From Bacteroidota bacterium (GTDB lineage Bacteria; Bacteroidota; Bacteroidia; Chitinophagales; BACL12): a stretch of DNA of 34,740 bases. Shown here piece after piece: positions 22,424 through 30,757 of the stretch (positions are counted from its first letter, which is position 1; each line of letters opens with the position of its first letter). The notes beneath the pieces were generated by a model. It worked only from the letters and a program-made list of their open reading frames with translations. It searched no databases and was not told the origin of the DNA. The DNA lies in assembly GCA_016124275.1 (NCBI GenBank), contig WGOA01000050.1, forward strand, positions 1-34,740, in the 5' to 3' direction. The position numbers and the translations under genes are program-made.

Positions 22424-25096
22424 TTAGCGGTTTTCGGAAACCAGCAATTCCACGTGCTGTTGCCAGCCTGCACCGTTCAGCGCAGCGATGTAGATGCCGG
22501 CGGGTAAGCCGGAGAGATTCAGGGGAATGCGCTGGGTACCGGGTACTGCTTCAAAGCTGCCCGCCAGCATGGAACGCCCGAGCATGTCAACCAGTTGCCA
22601 TTCTACCGGACCAGCAGTGGAAGCATCAACCGTAAGCCATGTGTGCGTTGATGCAGGGTTGGGTTCCAGCGAAACAAGCGGTTCTGTGGATTGGCGAAGG
22701 GTCAGCGTGCTGAAGGTGGAAAGCGGGGAGAATGCGCTGATCTCGCCCGAGCTGCACTGCACCCTGACTTTCCATTCGTAAGCCGTTCCGCTGTTTAACC
22801 CGGTAACATTGCGAAATGTGCCGGAGGTAGTGGAGTTGCGAAAATTGGTGGTTCCAACTTTGCGCCCCTGCACCTGGTAGGAGAGGGCTCCTGGCACTGC
22901 AGCCCAATTGACACGCGCAGAAGAAGCCGTGATGTTGTTGGCGAACGTTCCGGTGGGGGCAGCGCAAACCGGTGCTGCCACATCGCTGATCACAAAGCCG
23001 TCGAAAGCCCCTTCCACAATATGACCAGTGGCTGCGGCATCTGCTGTTTCTACGGTTAGGCGCATGGAGGCACTGAGCGGCAGAAAATCTAAGATTCGGT
23101 AGCTGCGCGATACCCAGCTGCTGTTCCCTGGGGTTGTGGCCGTTACGGTTTCAAGCACAACAGTGGTGGTGCCATTACTGAGCTTAATGATCAGCGAATC
23201 ATTGGGCGCACCAGAGCCTCCGCCGTTAAAGAACCAACGCGAGTAGCTGATCTGAGGGTCTGTGCCGCTGCTCAGATCAAAGAAGGGGGAGCGAAGGGTG
23301 GTTCTGCCATTATCGACATCATCGGTACCGACAGCCCCGCCTGCATTGCCCGTGACGAAACACAAGGAACCAAGGTCAGCGGGTAAATCTAAATCCGGAT
23401 TGGAAGCCACGCCAGATAAATCGGTGCCAATGGGTTCACCCCGAGTCCACAGCCCACTTGCAGCAGTGTTTACAGTCGTCCATCCCTGGTCGAGGACAAA
23501 ATCATCGGTAAAGCCCCGGTTTAGGTTGATGGTTAGTGGTCCGGTTCCGGGATTGATGGAAAGCCCAGCCTGGAAACTGGTGACATGGCCCCATACGCCG
23601 GCATACACATCGTATACGCCAGACGGGAAGCCGGCTAAACTGAAATTGCCGGAGGCATCAGCCGTAATCGGGTAGGTAGTACCTCCTGTTTGGAGCAAGA
23701 GTTTTGCCCCTGCAAGCCCGGTGCTGCTAACCGCATCCCGGACAGAACCGGTTAAGGTGAACGCAGTAGCTGGTACCAGCGCCACATTCAGCACGGTGGT
23801 ATTGCCCAGCGCCAGCACGATTCCGGGAAGGGTCTTTGTGACGTAGCCTGCGCGCGACACGCTGACCGTGTAGGTTCCCGCTGTCCCCAGGCCGGTGCCA
23901 TATTGGCCAAAGAGGTTGGTCAAATCACTCGCCGTGGTTGAGGCAATGGAAACGGTCGCATTGAGGAGCGGTGCACCGCTAACCTGGTCGGTAACGATGC
24001 CCTCCAGAAAGGCAGCCCCGGTATAGCTTGGCGTGACCACAAAGAGCCCGCTTTCAATGTCGCTGATCAGGGCATTACCAGAGGGCAGGTAAGGGTACAC
24101 GCCCCAAGCTCCGTTAAAGCCGTTTCCGGAAAGCGGTGAAGTGTCGTACCAGCCCACCTCGATGAGGTTATCCGGTTGTGTGGCATCGGTGATGCGCATG
24201 CCGTCCCGGTACCAGGCGGTGACCAGGAAGTTGTCTTTGACAAACGTATTGTGGGGTATGGATGTGGTTCCGGTTCCTGGGCGGAAACGATCCAGTTCCT
24301 GGATGTCGGTCAAATCGCTGACATCGTATCCGTCCACATTTCCCCCGCTGATTTCATCGGTGGTATAGAGGAAATTGCCATCATCCGTAAGCCACAAGTT
24401 GTGGGTGAAGTCGCCCGAGGTGCTTTGGGTAGCCATGACCACCGGGGCTGCTTTGTTGGTGACATCAACCACGGAAAAAATACCATTGTTGATTTCTGCA
24501 GTCCACATGGTGTCCCCGCGAACGAACAGGTCATGCACATAACGAGTCGTGTAGCTGCCCACGACCGGCGGATTTGACGGGTTGGCATCAACATCAAGCA
24601 TGACGGTGCCTAATGATCCGTTGCTTCCGCAGAGGTAAGCGATGCCATTTTCATCGATGAAAATATTGTGGGATGTAGAATAACCAATTCCCAGGTTCAA
24701 AAAAGACGAGGTGATGCTGCCGGGAAGGTTGGCCATGTTGACCACCAATAAACCACCGCTCCCTTCATTGACCACATAGGCGTAGTTGCCCCAGGTTTTT
24801 ACGTCGCGCCAGAGGGTATTGGCTCCAGGCACAAAATGCAGCTCAACAGGGCTGGCTGGGTTGCTGACATCGACAATAGAAAAACCGTTGGTTAGACCAA
24901 CCAAAGCGTATTCTTTGCCATCGGTCGGGTTTCGCCAACCCCAGATATCATTCAGGTCGTTGGCGTAGTCCAATTGCCCGCGAAAAGTAACATTGGACGA
25001 TGTCTGAGCATGAAGCGGTGTTGTTATCCCAATTAGACCGGACAGGAAAAGAACAGCGACAAAAAGCTTCTGAAGAGGTGGGTTAAAGTTCAGCAT
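22424..25096 (-). CDS. Choice-of-anchor B protein with two regulatory-like domains, beta-sandwich, FN3 and T9SS tail
   Basis: The first gene of the three-gene array encodes 890 residues. In order: signal peptide (about 8-30, ending LHAQ); propeller (about 35-358) with histidines 143, 188, 232 and 282; two CarboxypepD_reg-like domains (about 362-442 and 446-527); and a MAM/jelly-roll-like beta-sandwich (about 530-706, again with GTDDVDNG). A fibronectin III domain (about 711-795, with RVNWAAVPGALSYQVQGR) stands in the place held by PKD plus SprB in its sibling. The T9SS tail is about 805-890 (LEPNPASTHTWL, LSGLPAGIYIAAL). Up to the beta-sandwich the two long proteins match closely, so duplication followed by swapping of the C-terminal module is the simplest history. 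Confidence 0.9.
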   Translation of the reverse strand: MLNFNPPLQKLFVAVLFLSGLIGITTPLHAQTSSNVTFRGQLDYANDLNDIWGWRNPTDGKEYALVGLTNGFSIVDVSNPASPVELHFVPGANTLWRDVKTWGNYAYVVNEGSGGLLVVNMANLPGSITSSFLNLGIGYSTSHNIFIDENGIAYLCGSNGSLGTVMLDVDANPSNPPVVGSYTTRYVHDLFVRGDTMWTAEINNGIFSVVDVTNKAAPVVMATQSTSGDFTHNLWLTDDGNFLYTTDEISGGNVDGYDVSDLTDIQELDRFRPGTGTTSIPHNTFVKDNFLVTAWYRDGMRITDATQPDNLIEVGWYDTSPLSGNGFNGAWGVYPYLPSGNALISDIESGLFVVTPSYTGAAFLEGIVTDQVSGAPLLNATVSIASTTASDLTNLFGQYGTGLGTAGTYTVSVSRAGYVTKTLPGIVLALGNTTVLNVALVPATAFTLTGSVRDAVSSTGLAGAKLLLQTGGTTYPITADASGNFSLAGFPSGVYDVYAGVWGHVTSFQAGLSINPGTGPLTINLNRGFTDDFVLDQGWTTVNTAASGLWTRGEPIGTDLSGVASNPDLDLPADLGSLCFVTGNAGGAVGTDDVDNGRTTLRSPFFDLSSGTDPQISYSRWFFNGGGSGAPNDSLIIKLSNGTTTVVLETVTATTPGNSSWVSRSYRILDFLPLSASMRLTVETADAAATGHIVEGAFDGFVISDVAAPVCAAPTGTFANNITASSARVNWAAVPGALSYQVQGRKVGTTNFRNSTTSGTFRNVTGLNSGTAYEWKVRVQCSSGEISAFSPLSTFSTLTLRQSTEPLVSLEPNPASTHTWLTVDASTAGPVEWQLVDMLGRSMLAGSFEAVPGTQRIPLNLSGLPAGIYIAALNGAGWQQHVELLVSENR

Positions 25097-25139
25097 AGAT
25101 CAGAGTCGAGATAATGCAATGTTTTGAGAGAAAATTTCT

Positions 25140-25147
25140 TAAAGATA
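25140..25147 (-). promoter_or_regulatory. Possible -7 element of the choice-of-anchor B operon
   Basis: The minus strand reads TATCTTTA, one base from TAnnTTTG, about 45 bases before the ATG at 25096. No TTG is found at -33. It is the best candidate in the 160-base gap. Confidence 0.3.
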
Positions 25148-25211
25148 GGCTAATCCGGTGGCTTTCCCGAGCGATAACCGGGTTTAAACGGTTTCAGATC
25201 AGCATGCACGA

Positions 25212-25244
25212 ACAGACATGTACAAACAGACAGGTACAAACAGA
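25212..25244 (+). repeat. Short tandem repeat, 14-base unit
   Basis: Two adjacent copies, ACAGACATGTACAA (25212-25225) and ACAGACAGGTACAA (25226-25239), differ by one base and are followed by a third partial copy (ACAGA). The repeat lies between the stop of the binding-protein-like gene and the promoter region of the choice-of-anchor B operon. It may be an operator-like direct repeat or plain slippage. Confidence 0.6.
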
Positions 25245-25256
25245 AGAGAGCGATCT

Positions 25257-26546
25257 TCAGGGCGACGCCACAAAGGTGTTGTCCTGGTACCGGACGATAT
25301 GCACAACGCTATTGCTCATGTGATCAGCTTCTGTTGGCGCTCCGGAGGGAATAGCCAAAAAACGAAATTGATCGTTCATACCGGCGTAGCGGGCGGGTAG
25401 TTTGCCCGGATCAGGCCATTTTCGGCCATTTACTTGGAGCAAACGCCCAAAATAGAGCATCAGGTCGTAGCCCAAATAGACATATTCCGAGGGGGGAGCG
25501 TGGTACTTGTCCCGATAGGCCGCGTCAAAGTTGTTGGTAAAACCGGGTTTGATAGCTGGCCAATAGGAAACGGGAAAACGAAGGTTGATTTTTTCGAAAT
25601 TGTCCGGCGTAATGGAACTGAAATCCCTCCAATCTTCTAGCCCAAACACTTGAAAATCATAGGTATACCGCAATCCCGCCAGCCGGCGGCAAAGAGCGTT
25701 GACAAAAACCTCATCGCGTGAAGGCACAATCAAAACATTGGGTTGCACGGAAGATAAGTGATTTTCAAGGCCGCTCAACCGATAATTGGTTATAACTTCT
25801 AATACCTGCGTGCGGCGGATGGAATCGTCTATTCCCGAGCGAAAAGCCTTGCTAAGTATGGCATCGTCTTCTTTTTCCTGGCGGAGCACCACAATTTTAG
25901 AACGCCGTTCGCTGCGGTCTAATTCAGTGCCGAGCTGCCGCAACAAAGTCTCCTCACCTGGATTGACCGCAAAGAACGAAGGATGTCGCTGCTGGCCTGT
26001 GGCTTTGCGCAAGGGTGATACAATGGGAATGCCCTCTTGCCGGGCATACGATGTCGCCTCCTGAAGCTCCAATTCAAAAAGCGGCCCGAGGATCAGGTCG
26101 GTCTGCCGAAACTCCGGCTTTGCGGTGATGCGGCGCACTTCTTCGGCACTGTTTCGGGTATCGTAAACAAAAAGATCAAAGCCAGGATGGTGCTTTTTTA
26201 GGCTGTCCAGGGCCATGAGCACGCCTTCATAAAGGCCAAGGCTGACCAGCGGGCGATTGTTTTTTAGCGGATTTTGGTCGCGCAATTGGTCCAGACTGCG
26301 CTGGTCCAGGGTAAATGGCAGCAGCAGGGCCACTTGAAAGCGGCCTGAAGCAGGCTTGCCGGTCGGGTCTGTTGAAGGGTCTGTTTTCGGGTCCCTCGTA
26401 TCCGTCTGGGGGGCGGTTTCCGGGGGAAGGGTCTCCGTACCTGCAGGCGGCGAAGGTTCCAAAACAGTAGCGTTGTCCCTTTGCGCCGGGCCAAGGGAAG
26501 AACAGGACATCGACAGCACCGAAGCAATCAGTGCTGCGAAGACCAT
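25257..26546 (-). CDS. Periplasmic-binding-protein (type 1)-like lipoprotein
   Basis: The ATG at 26546 gives 429 residues and a lipoprotein signal ending LSMSC (Cys15). It lies ten bases after the guaA stop, whereas longer starts overlap guaA. A Pro/Thr/Asp-rich linker (about 22-68) is followed by a type 1 periplasmic-binding fold. This has the first strand FQVALLLPF, SLGLYEGVLMALDSLKKHHPGFDLFVYDTRN, LILGPLFELELQEATSYARQEGIPIVSP, and a C-terminal YVYLGYDLMLYFGRLL. This is the pattern of ABC amino-acid-type binding proteins and of LpoA-like/LppC lipoproteins; Bacteroidota have a related group that often carries LysM domains, absent here. A ligand-binding or envelope-scaffold role is possible. 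No transporter permease is nearby. Confidence 0.8.
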   Translation of the reverse strand: MVFAALIASVLSMSCSSLGPAQRDNATVLEPSPPAGTETLPPETAPQTDTRDPKTDPSTDPTGKPASGRFQVALLLPFTLDQRSLDQLRDQNPLKNNRPLVSLGLYEGVLMALDSLKKHHPGFDLFVYDTRNSAEEVRRITAKPEFRQTDLILGPLFELELQEATSYARQEGIPIVSPLRKATGQQRHPSFFAVNPGEETLLRQLGTELDRSERRSKIVVLRQEKEDDAILSKAFRSGIDDSIRRTQVLEVITNYRLSGLENHLSSVQPNVLIVPSRDEVFVNALCRRLAGLRYTYDFQVFGLEDWRDFSSITPDNFEKINLRFPVSYWPAIKPGFTNNFDAAYRDKYHAPPSEYVYLGYDLMLYFGRLLQVNGRKWPDPGKLPARYAGMNDQFRFLAIPSGAPTEADHMSNSVVHIVRYQDNTFVASP

Positions 26547-26556
26547 CGAGGTTAAG

Positions 26557-28095
26557 TTATTCCCACTCAATGGTGGCTGGTGGTTTTGTGGAGATGTCGT
26601 AAACAACCCGGTTAATGCCTTTAACCCGATTGATGATTTCGGTGGAAATTTCCGCTAACAAGTCGTGCGGAAGCCGGCTCCAATCTGCGGTCATACCGTC
26701 GGTAGAGCTGACCGCGCGCAACGCCACCACGTATTCGTACGTGCGCTCATCGCCCATCACGCCGACGGATTGGACGGGTGTGAGGATGGCTCCAGCCTGC
26801 CAAACCTGGTCGTACCAGCCGTGCTGTCGCAGTTTGTCTATAAAAATGCGGTCAGCTTCCTGCAGCAGGGTCACCCGTTCCGCGCTCACGGCACCGATGA
26901 TTCGGATGCCCAGTCCAGGGCCGGGGAAGGGGTGTCGGTTCAAAATGCGGGGGTCCAGTTGAAGCTCCCGACCGACGCGGCGAACCTCGTCTTTAAACAA
27001 TTCGCGGAGCGGTTCCACCACCTGCAAATGCAGTTTTTCCGGCAAGCCCCCGACGTTATGGTGCGATTTAATGGTCATGGCTGGGCCGTGGATGGAAACC
27101 GACTCTATGACATCCGGGTAAATGGTGCCCTGTCCCAGCCAGCGGGCATCCTGTTCCTGGGCTGCAATTTCCTGAAACACTTCGACAAAAACCCTGCCGA
27201 TGATTTTGCGCTTGGTCTCCGGGTCGCTCACACCGGTCAATTCCGTGAGAAAACGCTGTGATGCATCCACTCCACGGACTTGCAACCCCATTCCGGTGTA
27301 GGCATCGAGAACTTCCTCGTATTCGTTTTTTCTTAACAATCCATTGTTGACGAAAATTCCGTGCAGCCGGTTTCCTATGGCTTTGTGCAACAACAAGGCC
27401 GCCACGGATGAGTCCACTCCGCCAGAAAGCCCCAGAATGACGGTGCCATCCCCGATTTTATCCTGGAGCAGGCGCACACTTTCTTCAACAAACACCGCAG
27501 GGGTCCAGTCGCCGGAACACCCGCAAATTCCCAGCACAAAGTTGGCCAGCACTTGTTTGCCCTGGTCGGAATGGGTGACCTCCGGGTGGAACTGCAAGCC
27601 GAAAACCGGCGGGTGTCCGTTTGGCTGGTTGGCAAAGGCCGCCACGGGAATGTCGGTTGTGCTGGCTACGCAGTGGAAAACGGCGGGCAATTCGGTGATG
27701 GTATCGCCGTGCGACATCCAAACCTGGCTGCCGGCCGCTAAGCCTTCAAAGAGGGCGGATCCAGGCTCGATGAAGCCAAGCCGGGCCCGTCCGTACTCCC
27801 GTTGCTCAGTGCTGGATACCTTTCCCCCGAAATGGCTGGCCAGGAACTGCGCTCCGTAGCAAATGCCAAGCATCGGGGCCCGGGCGCGCACTTTTTCAAA
27901 GTCAAAGGCGGGAAGCTTGCCTGATCCGACAGAGAAGGGGCTGCCGCTGAGCACAATGCCTTTGATTTCCGGACCAATATCGGGGATGTGGTTGCAAGGG
28001 ACGATTTGACTGAACACATTGAGTTCCCGTATCCTCCTGGCAATCAATTGAGTGTATTGCGACCCGAAATCGATAATGAGGATCTTCTGATGCAT
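26557..28095 (-). CDS. guaA: GMP synthase (glutamine-hydrolysing)
   Basis: GuaA converts XMP, ATP and glutamine to GMP in the cytoplasm. The N-terminal class I glutamine amidotransferase opens with [17 protein letters not shown], has the nucleophile Cys in LGICYGAQ and the His/Glu of FHPEVTHS. The ATP pyrophosphatase half has the P-loop [11 protein letters not shown], and the dimerisation domain ends in KPPATIEWE. In-frame ATGs exist at 28101 and 28095. I chose 28095 (512 aa) because a TATCTTTG element ends at 28105, placing the expected transcription start at or after 28101. The gene lies 66 bases downstream of trmH with its own apparent promoter, and ten bases before a binding-protein-like lipoprotein gene that probably shares the transcript. 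Confidence 0.97.
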   Translation of the reverse strand: MHQKILIIDFGSQYTQLIARRIRELNVFSQIVPCNHIPDIGPEIKGIVLSGSPFSVGSGKLPAFDFEKVRARAPMLGICYGAQFLASHFGGKVSSTEQREYGRARLGFIEPGSALFEGLAAGSQVWMSHGDTITELPAVFHCVASTTDIPVAAFANQPNGHPPVFGLQFHPEVTHSDQGKQVLANFVLGICGCSGDWTPAVFVEESVRLLQDKIGDGTVILGLSGGVDSSVAALLLHKAIGNRLHGIFVNNGLLRKNEYEEVLDAYTGMGLQVRGVDASQRFLTELTGVSDPETKRKIIGRVFVEVFQEIAAQEQDARWLGQGTIYPDVIESVSIHGPAMTIKSHHNVGGLPEKLHLQVVEPLRELFKDEVRRVGRELQLDPRILNRHPFPGPGLGIRIIGAVSAERVTLLQEADRIFIDKLRQHGWYDQVWQAGAILTPVQSVGVMGDERTYEYVVALRAVSSTDGMTADWSRLPHDLLAEISTEIINRVKGINRVVYDISTKPPATIEWE

Positions 28096-28104
28096 AGCCA
28101 TGGG

Positions 28105-28112
28105 CAAAGATA
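28105..28112 (-). promoter_or_regulatory. -7 promoter element immediately before guaA
   Basis: TATCTTTG on the minus strand is an exact TAnnTTTG match. It ends three bases before the ATG at 28101 and nine before the ATG at 28095, implying a leader of almost zero length. The -33 region reads CCTT, a poor match. Confidence 0.45.
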
Positions 28113-28161
28113 GCCAATTCCGATGCTGGCGAAGGGCCATTGCGCATCGCACAACCTGGCG

Positions 28162-28767
28162 TCAATGCTTGCTGTTCCGGTAAATCTCCCGGCCCTGCCA
28201 TTGGCGATACAACGCTTCCTGTGCCTGTTCATCCAAGCGCGGATTTTCATAAAACCCGGCAAGTTGACGCTGCCGGAGGGCCTCGTACAAGCTCACGGCA
28301 CACGCAACAGAAATGTTGAGGCTCGGCAACATGCCCATTTGTGGGAGGCAAAACACCCCATCGCAGCGCTCGCGCAGGTCGTTACTCAGCCCGTGCTGCT
28401 CGCTGCCAAAAACCAGGGCAACCGGCTGGGTAAGGTCAAGCCCATAAAGTGAGGTGCCGCCGGGTTCGGGGCAGGCTGCCAGGAGCCTGGTTGCCTGCTG
28501 CCTGACGGCAGTGACGCAACTTTCGCGGTCCGGGTATCGGTGCACGTTAACCCACTGAAAGGCACTGGCCGAGCTGTGGCTGCCCAAGTGCTTTCCGTAA
28601 GGTTCGTAGGTACCAATCAGGTGGATAGCCGCAACGCCGACGGCATCGCAGGAGCGGAGTACCGCCGAAATATTATGGGGATCTGTAATGTCTTCGAGCA
28701 CTACGGTCAAATCGGGTTGGCGCTTGCGGAGGACCTCCCGGCAGCGCCTTTCGCGCGCGTCGTTCAA
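28162..28767 (-). CDS. trmH: tRNA (guanosine-2'-O-)-methyltransferase, TrmH/SpoU family
   Basis: TrmH methylates the ribose of G18 in tRNA. The 201-residue protein shows the three SPOUT motifs: VVLEDITDPHNISAVLRSCDAVGV (about 22-45, with catalytic Arg38), FGSEQHGLS (120-128) and LPQMGMLPSLNISVA (141-155). The following SLYEALRQRQLAGFY matches the helix after the knot in TrmH rather than in rRNA methylases such as RlmB, which supports the tRNA assignment. The start is a TTG that overlaps the upstream stop as TTGA; the next in-frame ATG would lose motif 1. Length is close to the E. coli enzyme but slightly shorter at the C-terminus. Confidence 0.9.
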   Translation of the reverse strand: MNDARERRCREVLRKRQPDLTVVLEDITDPHNISAVLRSCDAVGVAAIHLIGTYEPYGKHLGSHSSASAFQWVNVHRYPDRESCVTAVRQQATRLLAACPEPGGTSLYGLDLTQPVALVFGSEQHGLSNDLRERCDGVFCLPQMGMLPSLNISVACAVSLYEALRQRQLAGFYENPRLDEQAQEALYRQWQGREIYRNSKH

Positions 28768-29561
28768 GGCACTGGGTTTTTGGGTGCTGGGAATGGTGCT
28801 GATGCGGCTGGCGCCAGTTCAAAGACCTCTGCCCGGTGAGCAGCTGGAAGGTAGGATCGCTCGGTGACATCCACCCAACCATCGCTGCGAACCCTGAGGA
28901 ACCAGGAGGCGCGTGTGCCGTAGCCCGGACTTTCTATGAACAGAGCACTTAGGACGCGCTCCCGCGCTAACCCAACGCCCGTGTCCGGGAGCAGTTGATC
29001 TGGAAACTGGGTTTTGTTGGCCAGAGCCTCTAATACCCTTTCTGCGTCCAGGTCAGCGGCATTTTGAAACAGGCCTTGGAAGCGGTTGCGGCCTTCGTTG
29101 ACTTTTGGCCATGGGTCGTTGAGCAGGGCATTGCTCAGCCCGTGCATCCCCGGTTCAACAGCACCGTTTTGGCTGGACCGGTTGCTGAAGTACCACAAGT
29201 CATGGACATGACCAAAAAGAAGGTTGTAGCCATTAAACAGCGGCGCAGATTGCTGCAACTCCTGGAGAAAGTCGGCGGGATGCTGGTTGCCTTCTAAAAA
29301 ACCCCGCACCAGATCACCCCGACTCGGAGCATCCGGATTTAATGGAAACTGCCGGAAGTTGGTCAATGCCGCAAAGCGGCCCTGGCGGGTTATCCCAAAC
29401 CAGGTTCCTCCGCCAACCTCATCGCGACCCCCTAACACATGCGGTTGATCCGGCCACCAATGCATTGCGCGCGTTGGCCGATCGTGGAATTCATCCCGAT
29501 TGGCCGCAATGAGCAGCGGGAACTCCGCGTGTTGACGATAGCTGATCAGCAGGGTGCACAT
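28764..29561 (-). CDS. NRDE/TANGO2 family protein
   Basis: The 265-residue protein starts MCTLLISY, carries the family-defining AANRDEF at about 19-25, and continues with VGGGTWFGITRQGRFAALTNFR and SRGDLVRGFL. These are all hallmarks of the TANGO2 (NRDE) family found from bacteria to human mitochondria. Biochemical function is unsettled; haem handling and lipid/acyl-CoA metabolism have been proposed for eukaryotic members. The conserved second-residue Cys hints at an Ntn-hydrolase-like nucleophile (family-level inference). No signal peptide, so cytoplasmic. Its stop overlaps the trmH start, and it lies 42 bases downstream of the DUF1028 gene. Confidence 0.92.
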   Translation of the reverse strand: MCTLLISYRQHAEFPLLIAANRDEFHDRPTRAMHWWPDQPHVLGGRDEVGGGTWFGITRQGRFAALTNFRQFPLNPDAPSRGDLVRGFLEGNQHPADFLQELQQSAPLFNGYNLLFGHVHDLWYFSNRSSQNGAVEPGMHGLSNALLNDPWPKVNEGRNRFQGLFQNAADLDAERVLEALANKTQFPDQLLPDTGVGLARERVLSALFIESPGYGTRASWFLRVRSDGWVDVTERSYLPAAHRAEVFELAPAASAPFPAPKNPVP

Positions 29562-29603
29562 GGTTCATCGTGAGGCTTCAGTAGTGCAAGGCACAGGGGC
29601 ATA

Positions 29604-30731
29604 TCAAGGTTGATAGATAAAGGTGTTTTGAGCCACAAGGGTTGTGCCTGATAATGCCCGGACAGCGTAAAAGCCGGCGGGTAATCCGGCTTGCGCAGCA
29701 GCAGAAAAGCGGGCGTTAACCCCGCTGTTGGCCCCTTGGTTTCCAGAAACTGTTGGTTCTGTTGCAGCGCCCGAACCGGCAATACGCAATAGTTCTGCAA
29801 GCAAGATCTCCCGGCCATCCCAAGGGAACTCAAGAAGGAATTGGCCATTTAACCCGGCCAGTTGCAGCGTCAAAGGTCCTGTGGCCAAGTGTTGGGCACT
29901 CAACGCCGCGATCCGGGACTGGGGTCCGGCAGGGTTGGGCGAAACCACTAACACAGCCGGCGAAGCAGCCGGGTTGAACAACCCGCTGGTTGGCGGGATG
30001 TAAGGATTCAAAGCCCGCCAGGCATCGAATTTTTCTTGCAATACATCAATGGGATCAACACCGGGCGGCGTAGAACCGACCACCAAATCCAGGTAGAGTT
30101 CCGTGGAATCATCCGGATTGGCCACGCGGAGAAAAGCAGAGCGGGAAGAAACCCCTGCGGCAAAGCAGCGCGTATCTGCCCCAATTTTTTTTGCACCCTG
30201 CATGGAGGCCATCAACTTTCCGGCCAGGTCACTGACCTCAAAGAAGAATCGGAAAGACATGGAATCCAGAATAGCGCGACCCGATAAAATGTTGCCCTGA
30301 ACGGCATAGTTAGGCCCTAATTCGTGGCCTTTGTAGTCAAAGCAATCATCGCCCGTGAAGGCCGAAACCCGTGGGTTATTGGCCGGATCCAAATCAGCCG
30401 CCCCGTATTGGCGAATGGCGGGATTGCCTTCCGCATCGTTGGCTTCCAGCCAATCCATGATTTCTTCCGGGCTGTCGCCGGCATCCATGCGGGCATTGGC
30501 ATTCGCCTGGTTTACAGGGTTCCAATAGCTTTGCGTATGGATGGCTCCTACACCGGGCTTGATGGATGAAATAATGACAGCGCTGGTGCCTTCCAAAACA
30601 CTGTCAAGGCAGGTTGCGCCCGCACTCCCGACCTGTCGGGTATCCGGGTCAACAGCCACAATAGAAAAGGTGTCTTGGGCCGCAACAGACCAGGACAAAC
30701 CGGCCATCACTAAAAAAGCAACATTTCTCAT
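29604..30731 (-). CDS. Secreted DUF1028 protein with T9SS sorting tail
   Basis: Starting at the ATG at 30731 (375 aa) the protein has a signal peptide (1-18, ending SVAA). A DUF1028 domain (about 20-245) begins TFSIVAVDPDTRQVGSAGAT and includes GPNYAVQGNILSG. DUF1028 belongs to the Ntn-hydrolase-like fold; cytoplasmic relatives begin MTFSIVA, so Thr21 here would be the nucleophile candidate if two more residues are trimmed after signal cleavage (inference). A Pro/Ala-rich linker leads to a sorting-like domain (about 285-375; VVSPNPAGPQSRI, then LPAGFYAVRALSG). An in-frame start at 30797 would place 22 non-signal residues first and overlap the upstream gene, so it was rejected. The gap to the upstream nuclease-like gene is 26 bases. 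Confidence 0.87.
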   Translation of the reverse strand: MRNVAFLVMAGLSWSVAAQDTFSIVAVDPDTRQVGSAGATCLDSVLEGTSAVIISSIKPGVGAIHTQSYWNPVNQANANARMDAGDSPEEIMDWLEANDAEGNPAIRQYGAADLDPANNPRVSAFTGDDCFDYKGHELGPNYAVQGNILSGRAILDSMSFRFFFEVSDLAGKLMASMQGAKKIGADTRCFAAGVSSRSAFLRVANPDDSTELYLDLVVGSTPPGVDPIDVLQEKFDAWRALNPYIPPTSGLFNPAASPAVLVVSPNPAGPQSRIAALSAQHLATGPLTLQLAGLNGQFLLEFPWDGREILLAELLRIAGSGAATEPTVSGNQGANSGVNARFSAAAQAGLPAGFYAVRALSGTTLVAQNTFIYQP

Positions 30732-30757
30732 GGTATGTTTTTGTGCGGTCGTGCGGC

